The notes beneath the pieces were generated by a model. The model had not been told where the DNA came from. It made no database searches and saw only the letters and a list, made by a program, of their open reading frames with translations. Source: Thermoplasmata archaeon (GTDB taxonomy: Archaea > Thermoplasmatota > Thermoplasmata > Thermoplasmatales > Thermoplasmataceae). Taken from it: a DNA stretch of 13,702 bases. The stretch is from positions 1 to 13,702 of the forward strand of contig JAJZZW010000036.1 in the NCBI GenBank assembly GCA_021797385.1, written 5' to 3'. The stretch's first letter is position 1; each line of letters begins with the position of its first letter. This document shows, piece after piece, positions 6,811-12,613 of the stretch. The position numbers and the translations under genes were made by a program.

Positions 6811-7961
6811 TGAAACCCCACCTCCAGTTCCGATATCCAGATGCCGAAGCTTTCCCATACAAAAAAGAAATCTGTGAAAATATTGCCGCTTTTCAGTCCA
6901 TATCTGAAATTTCTCATATTGAGATACGATGGTGAGCACATCTGTATATCAATCAACCTGCCTTCATTTATGTTCACATAATAAAAGAGGTCGCCGGCAG
7001 GTGATTCTATCCTTGCAATGCCCTCACCCGTTCCGTTCAATTCCATTCTATGCTTTCTGTAACTTTTTTTAATATCGTATGATTCTATTATATTTATGGA
7101 CTCAAATATCTCTTCCGCCCTGACCAGAAATCTGGAAAACGTATCACCACTGGTTTCCATTACAGTACTGTATTTTCCATATATTAGAGACTCGGAGTCC
7201 AGTCTGGCATCGTACCTGAAGTTTGCCGCACGTGCTGCTGGACCTGTTGATACAGGATTCAATAGAATTCCATTTTCCTGTAGCCTGTCCAGGAATATTT
7301 TGGAGGAAAGCAGGCCATTATAAATGGATCTGAACTGTTTCTCAATGGAACTGAGTGATATTCTGGAAAAATCCCCATCAATGGAGTTTATGCCATTTAC
7401 AGAAAAATAATATCTGTGACCGAAAGCACTGGAAATTATTCTTGCAACTTCCTCCCTTAATAGGAGAAGCTGTTTTTCAGGCACGGCAAATCCAGCAGAT
7501 TCACATAAGCCTTTTATCACATCGATATTTGACCTTATTCTCTCCAGTTCAATTTCTACAATTCTCGCATCATTTAAATCCCCATTCTCAACATTCAGGG
7601 CATCCTCCACGGCCAGTGCATAAGCTATGCTGTGTGATGCTGAATGAAATCCGTTGATCCTTTCCACTTTCAGCATCGCATCTGAAATACTATCTCCCGT
7701 TATTTTTACATTCCTTCTTTTAAAACCTGAATTTATTATAACATCCCTTATAGATTCACCGGGTGTGAGGAGCCGGAAATTTACGGATTCCCTCAGTCCT
7801 CCTGCGGATGGACCATAATTGAAATAGATTTCCCCCTGGGTTCTTTCTTCATGATCATCTTCATCTTTACCTATTCCGGTAATCGTTGAGGTGTAAATAT
7901 CGTATTTTTCAGTTCTTCCGATATATCTTCCAGTTTTATCTCCGAATTTATAATATTTCAT
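6807..7961 (-). CDS. NuoD/HyfG-like large subunit lacking all [NiFe] ligands
   Basis: This 384-residue protein is of the complex I 49 kDa / group 4 hydrogenase large-subunit family. The start was set at ATG 7961, with GGTGGTG before it; an ATG at 7982 would add seven residues and lies deeper in the upstream gene. FNYGPSAGGL near the N-terminus matches the family's GPxHxG region, and VERINGFHSASHSIAYALAVED (about 99-120) aligns exactly with the group 4 motif ERICGICS.SHS..., with both Cys replaced (Asn103, His106). The C-terminus, ending in WISELEVGFQ, holds no counterpart of the DPCxxC motif. No Ni-Fe centre can form, so the protein is not a hydrogenase catalytic subunit. As in complex I, the site may serve a quinone or another acceptor, though the HRGIEK segment of NuoD is also not seen. 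It overlaps HyfF by 14 bases and the small subunit by 4. Confidence 0.85.
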   Translation of the reverse strand: MKYYKFGDKTGRYIGRTEKYDIYTSTITGIGKDEDDHEERTQGEIYFNYGPSAGGLRESVNFRLLTPGESIRDVIINSGFKRRNVKITGDSISDAMLKVERINGFHSASHSIAYALAVEDALNVENGDLNDARIVEIELERIRSNIDVIKGLCESAGFAVPEKQLLLLREEVARIISSAFGHRYYFSVNGINSIDGDFSRISLSSIEKQFRSIYNGLLSSKIFLDRLQENGILLNPVSTGPAARAANFRYDARLDSESLIYGKYSTVMETSGDTFSRFLVRAEEIFESINIIESYDIKKSYRKHRMELNGTGEGIARIESPAGDLFYYVNINEGRLIDIQMCSPSYLNMRNFRYGLKSGNIFTDFFFVWESFGIWISELEVGFQ

Positions 7962-9273
7962 GATACACCACCAGGAATACAATTCCTATGAATATAGATA
8001 TAATTGCTGCTATAAGGGGTATAATAGTATTAATTCCTGACTGGCTGTATTCTGATTTGCCCCTGAACAGCATTTTCGATACATTGAAGTTTATGGATAC
8101 AAATGCGAGGAACAGTGAAAGTACTATTATCCCGAACTGTGCATAGAAATGTATGGACAGCACTGAATAAAGTATCAGAAATTCACCGAAGAATGTTCCG
8201 AAGGGGGGTGTTCCGGTTACGGCAAAGGACGATAGTAGCATTGAAGCCGCACTTGCTTTATTTCTTATTAATCCACCAACACCGTCAATTGATTTCGTGC
8301 CGGACATCTCATAAACATTTCCTGAGGAGTAAAAGGCACCGGCTTTTCCGAAACTGTGTGAGAGGAGAAGCAGGAGGGAACCCACCAGGCCTGCGAAGGT
8401 AAAGGTGCTCAAACCTATGAGTGCGATGTTCATATTTTCCATTGTTGAATATGCAAACATTCTCTTGTAGTTTCTCTGGTATCCCAGGAATATGGCTGCA
8501 AAAAGCACTGAAATAGTTCCAGCCCAGATAAATATTTCTCTCATAGGATATATTTCATAAATTCTGTAAAGTACATACAGTGCCACAGGCAGTAATACCC
8601 CGGAGAACATTGCGCTGACAGGTGCAGGTGCCTCGCTATGGGCATCGGGAAGCCATGTGTGCACAGGAAAAACACCGACTTTCGTGCCGAACCCAACCAG
8701 GGCAATTCCCACTGCAAGCCTGACTGCAAGGCTATCCCTGATTCCTTCAGATAGAATTACGGTAACGGTCAGTGTCCCGAATGCATAGTATATCAGTATA
8801 ACAGATATGAAGGCAAATGTAACACCAGCGGAAACTATAATTATATACCTCCATGTTGCTTCCAGTGATATATCTGATTTCTCTGTTATTAGGAGCAGGG
8901 CAGATGATATTGTAGTTGTTTCTATTCCAACCCACATGAAACCATAATTATTTACCATGAGGGCAAATTCCATGGCAACATAGAAAAATCCCATGAGCAT
9001 GTAATAAACATTTTCAGAAATTCCCTTATTCCCTATATTGTGAATATATTTTCTGGAATATAGCAGGGACATAAGATAAATAGAGCTTACCATGAGAATG
9101 AATATGTAGGTAATATGATCAATGAAAAAGAATCCGGAATTGGATAAATCAAAATAAAGCGGGATAAGCAGGAATAATTCAATAATTGCCCCTATTATGC
9201 TGGTTATCTTTATATTTTTATAGAATGCCATGGCAATCAATGGTATAATCAGTATGAGTATTTCATAAATCAT
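7948..9273 (-). CDS. NuoN/HyfF-like antiporter-type membrane subunit
   Basis: This 441-residue protein with many membrane segments belongs to the Proton_antipo_M family, HyfF branch. MWVGIETTTISSALLL (Glu118), GTKVGVFPVHTWLPDAHSEAPAPVSAM (Lys198, His205, His212), YSTMENMNIALIGL and the HSFGKAG helix are diagnostic and carry the conserved Glu, Lys and His residues of the ion path. It starts at ATG 9273, overlapping the HyfE stop in ATGA. It would supply the second pumping module next to the HyfB-like subunit of the same operon. Length and motifs are complete. Confidence 0.88.
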   Translation of the reverse strand: MIYEILILIIPLIAMAFYKNIKITSIIGAIIELFLLIPLYFDLSNSGFFFIDHITYIFILMVSSIYLMSLLYSRKYIHNIGNKGISENVYYMLMGFFYVAMEFALMVNNYGFMWVGIETTTISSALLLITEKSDISLEATWRYIIIVSAGVTFAFISVILIYYAFGTLTVTVILSEGIRDSLAVRLAVGIALVGFGTKVGVFPVHTWLPDAHSEAPAPVSAMFSGVLLPVALYVLYRIYEIYPMREIFIWAGTISVLFAAIFLGYQRNYKRMFAYSTMENMNIALIGLSTFTFAGLVGSLLLLLSHSFGKAGAFYSSGNVYEMSGTKSIDGVGGLIRNKASAASMLLSSFAVTGTPPFGTFFGEFLILYSVLSIHFYAQFGIIVLSLFLAFVSINFNVSKMLFRGKSEYSQSGINTIIPLIAAIISIFIGIVFLVVYHEIL

Positions 9274-9911
9274 CCTCTCAACTCCTCCACGGGTTTATGC
9301 TCGGTTTTCTCGATACTGATTATTGAAAAAATCACAACCAGTATCAGCACATCCAGAAATACGCTGCTTTCTATTATTATGGGGACAGGAAGAATAAAGG
9401 TACCCATGAGTATCAGCGAATTTTCTTCCTCGATATAACCCAGTATCTGTGCAATAGTTCTCCTCCTGGATGCAATAATAAAAAGCCCCTGGAAGAAAAG
9501 TAACAGGGGGAATAGTATAATATTACTCGCAGGGAATATGCGTGAAACTATATGAATAAAGGATATTGAATAGACAATGAATATGGAAATTACAATGAAC
9601 GCAAGGTCAACCAGAAGATAATAAGTGGTTGGTAGCCTTGATTCGTATAAATAATTTTTATTTTTCGGTATCTTCGCTGCAAGGAAATATGTAACCAGAA
9701 CGCTCCTCAGAAGAATAACAAGCACAGCTAGTATGAAAAATGTATACTGCTTGAGTTCAAAACCCAGGAATATTGCTATAATGGCAATGAGGAGTGACTG
9801 AAATGCCTGGGTCATGACCATTGATCTCAAATATTTGTTGCTCTGAATGTAAAATCCAGTAACCACTATGAGTGCGGCCAGGAGATATATTATTGTAAAA
9901 ACTATATTCAT
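9270..9911 (-). CDS. HyfE-like membrane subunit
   Basis: This 213-residue membrane protein matches the HyfE component of hydrogenase-4-type complexes, whose first half is NuoK-like. ILVILLRSVLVTYFL-type helices and the late motif ILGYIEEENSL fit the conserved GY.EEENGI region of HyfE. The start was set at ATG 9911, overlapping the NuoH-like stop (ATGA), with GAGGTGAT directly before it. A longer frame reaching 10046 runs through the upstream gene with a polar, unrelated N-terminus and was not used. It probably links the two antiporter-type subunits to the NuoH-like subunit. Confidence 0.85.
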   Translation of the reverse strand: MNIVFTIIYLLAALIVVTGFYIQSNKYLRSMVMTQAFQSLLIAIIAIFLGFELKQYTFFILAVLVILLRSVLVTYFLAAKIPKNKNYLYESRLPTTYYLLVDLAFIVISIFIVYSISFIHIVSRIFPASNIILFPLLLFFQGLFIIASRRRTIAQILGYIEEENSLILMGTFILPVPIIIESSVFLDVLILVVIFSIISIEKTEHKPVEELRG

Positions 9912-10849
9912 GCGATCACCTCGGTAAGTATCAAAAATAGTATTGAAAATGTGAATGCCACTGCAAGATAGTCTATGACCTTGAACAGGCGCAACTTTGC
10001 CAGGGAAGTATCTACTATCAGTACTATTATTATGAGCAAGATCCATTTAGCAAACATCACAATAGCATTGAGGAAAAATAATGGAAACGTATTGAACATT
10101 CCCCACGGAATAAGAAATACATTGATCAGTACGGATCCCAGAAGATACACTTTCATATAGGATGACCATTTGTTTACTGCAAGTGCCTTTCCACTGTATT
10201 CATAATCTATGCCAGAATCAATCATGCCCATTTCCTGGTTTCCCTCACTCTGTGTTGGCATCTTCCCGAATTCATACATGAAAATCATGAAAAATGCAAA
10301 CACCGCGAATATATGCACAAGGCTCAGATTGGAAAGTGGATGGCTGATGAGGTAATGATTTGTAGTATATGGATTGTTTGTGCCGCTTATCAGTGCTACT
10401 GCGAAGAATACAGTTATAAGTGTGCCCTCGCTGAAGAAGTTGAAGGACATGAGCCTTGAGGCACCCATGGAAGAGAAATTGCTGCCCGAATCCATAGTTC
10501 CTATTATTTTTATAAATGCAGCCAGGGAAAATAATATTGCACCGGCAAAGAAATCACCTGACGCGGTAAAAATTATGGGTTCGGTCATGAATACGGGTAT
10601 AATAAGGGCGATGAGCGAATATATGCCGAATGCCATATAGGGTGCATATAAAAATAATCTGGATGAATTTTCTGTAATTACAGTTTCCTTTTTCAGTAAC
10701 TTGAATATATCATAATATGGCTGGAATACGCTTGGCCCTTTCCTGGATTCAACATTTGCCTTGAACTTTTCAAAAATCCCTATAAGAAGTGGTGAAAATA
10801 GAACAACGAATAAGTACTGTGTAACCGTCTCCAGGATTAACTCTAACAT
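9908..10849 (-). CDS. NuoH/HyfC-like membrane anchor subunit
   Basis: This protein of about 313 residues is the NuoH/HyfC family member that joins the peripheral arm to the membrane arm. RKGPSVFQPYYDIFKLLKKE (about 36-55) is the family signature after the first helix. The acidic loop QSEGNQEMGMIDSGIDYEYSGKALA resembles the E(L)xM..E...EYSG segment that couples quinone-site changes to the membrane arm. The start ATG 10849 has GGTGAT four bases before it; an in-frame GTG at 10858 would add three residues but overlaps that signal. It is the first gene of the operon and follows a leader of about 50 bases. Confidence 0.87.
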   Translation of the reverse strand: MLELILETVTQYLFVVLFSPLLIGIFEKFKANVESRKGPSVFQPYYDIFKLLKKETVITENSSRLFLYAPYMAFGIYSLIALIIPVFMTEPIIFTASGDFFAGAILFSLAAFIKIIGTMDSGSNFSSMGASRLMSFNFFSEGTLITVFFAVALISGTNNPYTTNHYLISHPLSNLSLVHIFAVFAFFMIFMYEFGKMPTQSEGNQEMGMIDSGIDYEYSGKALAVNKWSSYMKVYLLGSVLINVFLIPWGMFNTFPLFFLNAIVMFAKWILLIIIVLIVDTSLAKLRLFKVIDYLAVAFTFSILFLILTEVIA

Positions 10850-10905
10850 TTTAATCACCAGTAGGCGTCATCAGCGCACTGCATTATGGAGACGTCATTC
10901 CTATA

Positions 10906-10930
10906 CTGAATGATTCAGGAATATTTAAAT
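10906..10930 (-). promoter_or_regulatory. Promoter of the complex operon with overlapping palindrome
   Basis: On the minus strand ATTTAAATAT (10921-10930) is a TATA-like box, placing transcription start near 10900, about 50 bases before the first ATG. Just downstream of the box is a perfect palindrome, CTGAATGATTCAG (10906-10918: 6-base arms, one central base). It sits exactly between TATA box and start site, a typical place for an archaeal repressor operator. The leader also has two ATGACGYC repeats (near 10863 and 10891). Function is inferred. Confidence 0.4.
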
Positions 10931-11156
10931 TTTAGTTTCTAAAGTTGACAATTGAAGACGCAATGTGTCAAATTTTATGAATAAAACACTGTCGAATCGT
11001 ACAATATCTGCACTTATTATATCCCGAAATAGTAAAAAATCCTGTTTTGACAATTTTATATAGCAATAACACTCAGTAGCCGGGAACGTAGTTAGAATAT
11101 TAAGCGTTAAGTTAAATACATAAATGTGGTGTTAACGGCGATATAAAGAGAAGCTG
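10931..11156. other. Intergenic stretch without a recognised gene
   Basis: No convincing ORF, tRNA or known RNA was seen in the 226 bases between the complex operon promoter and the end of the NifX-like gene. It holds a TATA-like TTTTATATAG on the plus strand (about 11053-11062) with no obvious product downstream, and a 6-base inverted repeat CGTTAA/TTAACG (11105-11110 and 11132-11137) with a 21-base loop. Confidence 0.4.
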
Positions 11157-11171
11157 CAAAAACAATAAAAA
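11157..11171 (-). terminator. T-rich terminator after the NifX-like gene
   Basis: Directly after the stop codon the minus strand reads ATTTTTATTGTTTTTG, a T-rich run of the kind that ends archaeal transcripts. Confidence 0.4.
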
Positions 11172-11567
11172 TTATAATCTGTTTCTGTATTCTTCTGCCT
11201 TTTTGAATAATGGTTCAGGGCAATTGAACACTGTGGGTTCATCTGTGAATTTTAATTTATTTGATAAATAAGATTGAATAGATGCTATTTCATCTCCATT
11301 TGATATATATACCTTTATTCTGTTATTCAGAAAATGTATTCCTGGTCCACCTATTCCGGGTAATATTATAGAATTCACGTTCTCTTTTATCAGCGATTGT
11401 AAAAGCGGGAGACCACCATCCTCCTTTATTTCTATTGACGGATTTTTATAAGTTTTTATCAAATCATACTTTGTTCTGTCGTTTGATATTTTATACATAT
11501 GAACTTCACTGGCCTTTCCGGGCATATCTACATTATCTCCTGTAACGGGCACTGCCAATATTTCCAT
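11172..11567 (-). CDS. NifX/NifB-type FeMo-cofactor domain protein (Nitro_FeMo-Co family)
   Basis: This 131-residue soluble protein is of the dinitrogenase iron-molybdenum cofactor biosynthesis domain family (RNase H-like fold). The N-terminal strand MEILAVPVTG, followed by an MYKI-type second strand, and the C-terminal half with SIILPGIGGPGIHFLNNRIKVYIS match the family's G.G......L...gi.vy segment. It uses ATG 11567; a TATA-like TTTATATG centred 25 bases upstream indicates a leaderless message. No nitrogenase genes are nearby, and stand-alone members of this family are common in archaea that do not fix nitrogen, so a role in binding or delivering an Fe-S or metal cluster is the most that can be said. 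The family is fairly sure. Confidence 0.8.
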   Translation of the reverse strand: MEILAVPVTGDNVDMPGKASEVHMYKISNDRTKYDLIKTYKNPSIEIKEDGGLPLLQSLIKENVNSIILPGIGGPGIHFLNNRIKVYISNGDEIASIQSYLSNKLKFTDEPTVFNCPEPLFKKAEEYRNRL

Positions 11568-11587
11568 GGTCGATAATGTGGACTATT

Positions 11588-11595
11588 CATATAAA
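11588..11595 (-). promoter_or_regulatory. TATA box of the NifX-like gene
   Basis: The minus strand reads TTTATATG, centred 25 bases before the ATG at 11567, which predicts a leaderless transcript. Confidence 0.5.
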
Positions 11596-11729
11596 GGTTC
11601 TATAATTCTATTAAAATTATGTTCTTACGAATAATCTGCTAGTTTATGCATAAATTTAAAAAATCTCTATTTTTATTAGATTTGATAATTATAATGATAT
11701 TGAATTAAATGACTATGGCTTAAATAATT
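11596..11729. other. AT-rich intergenic stretch, nothing recognised
   Basis: No open frame of useful length or structured RNA is visible between the NifX-like promoter and the IS remnant. It may hold fully decayed transposon sequence, since the tnpB tail follows directly. Confidence 0.35.
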
Positions 11730-11840
11730 GTATATACTGTTTCAGGGGACGACCCGATATTAAAGTTAGAATCTCAGCATGCATATTTTTTAACTGAAGA
11801 AGCGAGAAGCTCCACGTGTTAGCATGGAGGGGATATCACT
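11730..11840 (+). mobile_element. Decayed right end of an IS200/IS605-type element with tnpB tail remnant
   Basis: A frame ending at TAG 11820-11822 reads ...VSGDD, then a stretch ending EEARSSTC. This resembles the tail of many archaeal TnpB proteins, where a GD.VRP-like segment is followed by a C-terminal EARSS or EAGSS. Immediately after, CTCCACG-tgttag-CATGGAG (11810-11829) forms a hairpin with one mismatch, followed by GGGGATATCACT, in the layout of TnpB element right ends (gaagctcc hairpin ggag..tcac). The frame meets a stop at 11721, only about 33 codons upstream, and no TnpA or full TnpB is present. It is therefore a remnant. Recognised by pattern only. Confidence 0.5.
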
Positions 11841-11940
11841 AATGTTGATCTTGAGAATTTTCTCCAATAAGAGATTTGATAAAGAAAATTATCCTCAATG
11901 TAAGCGCTTGTTGCTGGAAATGCCTTTAAATTATTCTTCA

Positions 11941-11985
11941 TCTAATGAAATATTTAGTTGCATCAGATGATGTTCAGCTATTAGA
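11941..11985. repeat. Nested inverted repeat at the 3' end of the alkyltransferase gene
   Basis: AGTTGCATCA-GA-TGATGttCAGCT (11956-11979) folds into a ten-pair stem with a two-base bulge and one G-T pair. It is flanked by a second pair of arms, TCTAAT (11941-11946) and ATTAGA (11980-11985). It overlaps the stop codon of the minus-strand alkyltransferase gene. It could end or stabilise that mRNA, or be a leftover of the adjoining transposon end. Confidence 0.45.
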
Positions 11986-12499
11986 TTCCAGTCTCCTTAT
12001 AATTTTCCAATTCCAGTAAGCGCTTCTTTACCGCTAATCCACCGCCGTAACCACCTAAATTGCCATTACTTTCGATTATTCGATGGCAGGGTATTGCAAG
12101 GGCAATAGCATTTGCGCCATTTGCACTTGCCACAGCACGAACAGCTTTTGGATTATCTATATCTTCTGCTAGTTGCGAATAAGTAGAGATAGAACCATAA
12201 GGAATTTTAATCAATGCATTCCAGACGCTTTTCTGAAAATTTGTTCCAATTGTCAGTAATGGAATATCAAATACCTTCCTATTCCCAGATAGATATTCAT
12301 CAATTTGTTTTTTTGTTTCTATCAAAGTTTCATTATTTTGTTCTAAAAAGACGGCTTTAAGACCAATTTTTATCCTATTGTCAACAGTCCATCTCATTTT
12401 TCTATATCTGAAATCAAGCAAGCATAGATTTTCATTAAAAGAACCCAGTATCAGTTCTCCTATTTTTGTTTTATAATATTGGATATTGATAGAATTCAT
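11981..12499 (-). CDS. ogt: Methylated-DNA--protein-cysteine S-methyltransferase (O6-alkylguanine-DNA alkyltransferase)
   Basis: This 172-residue suicide repair protein transfers alkyl groups from O6-alkylguanine in DNA to its own cysteine. The active site IPCHRII holds Cys138. The DNA-binding helix-turn-helix reads YGSISTYSQLAEDI followed by NPKAVRAVASANGAN, with the arginine finger at Arg121 and the Asn hinge. The GNLGGYGGGLAVKKRLLELE tail is the conserved lid. The N-terminal domain is the variable RNase-H-like fold. The ATG at 12499 was chosen because a TATA box sits 27 bases upstream; an in-frame TTG at 12514 would add five residues. It is monocistronic and divergent from cobN. The gene symbol is by family; ada/ogt subtypes cannot be separated here. 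Confidence 0.92.
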   Translation of the reverse strand: MNSINIQYYKTKIGELILGSFNENLCLLDFRYRKMRWTVDNRIKIGLKAVFLEQNNETLIETKKQIDEYLSGNRKVFDIPLLTIGTNFQKSVWNALIKIPYGSISTYSQLAEDIDNPKAVRAVASANGANAIALAIPCHRIIESNGNLGGYGGGLAVKKRLLELENYKETGI

Positions 12500-12520
12500 A
12501 TAATTATGTGACAAACAGTT

Positions 12521-12530
12521 GTATATAAAA
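12521..12530 (-). promoter_or_regulatory. TATA box of the alkyltransferase gene
   Basis: The minus strand reads TTTTATATAC, centred about 27 bases before ATG 12499. A leaderless transcript is expected. Confidence 0.55.
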
Positions 12531-12586
12531 TCTTCTGCATGCTTTGAAGTATATTGAATTAATTATTTGTAAATTACTCAGAATAA

Positions 12587-12595
12587 TTATATAGT
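12587..12595 (+). promoter_or_regulatory. TATA box of the cobN gene
   Basis: ATTATATAG is centred about 23 bases before ATG 12614, and there is no Shine-Dalgarno sequence before that ATG. This fits a leaderless transcript, divergent from the alkyltransferase promoter. Confidence 0.5.
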
Positions 12596-12613
12596 AAAAT
12601 CTACTTTACTTTT

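Noticed and set aside
6811..6939. N-terminal extension of the small subunit to 6939
   Set aside because: It lies inside the 3' end of the large-subunit gene in another frame; GTG 6810 with GGAGGTGG upstream is the better start.
8103..8402. 99-residue open frame on the plus strand
   Set aside because: It lies wholly inside the HyfF-like gene on the opposite strand and has a composition unlike a real protein (a shadow of that coding sequence).
9912..10046. N-terminal extension of the HyfE-like protein to 10046
   Set aside because: It would overlap the NuoH-like gene by 139 bases with a polar non-homologous sequence, whereas ATG 9911 has GAGGTGAT before it and overlaps the upstream stop by only four bases.
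4469..10849. Formate hydrogenlyase or H2-evolving hydrogenase-4 operon
   Set aside because: The subunit families match, but the large subunit has no Ni-Fe cysteine ligands and no formate dehydrogenase or maturation gene is present, so calling it a hydrogenase would be wrong.
11053..11165. Possible small RNA gene downstream of a plus-strand TATA-like box
   Set aside because: No conserved motif, stable fold or terminator could be seen; only a loose 6-base inverted repeat.
11842..11970. Possible 42-residue ORF on the plus strand after the IS remnant
   Set aside because: It has no recognisable similarity, Shine-Dalgarno sequence or TATA box at a suitable distance, and it lies in decayed transposon-flanking sequence.
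11901..12026. Repeated GTAAGCGCTT at two places near the alkyltransferase end
   Set aside because: AAGCGCTT is its own reverse complement and the shared stretch is only about ten bases; one copy is simply the coding sequence for KRL. Not evidence of a duplication or attachment site.
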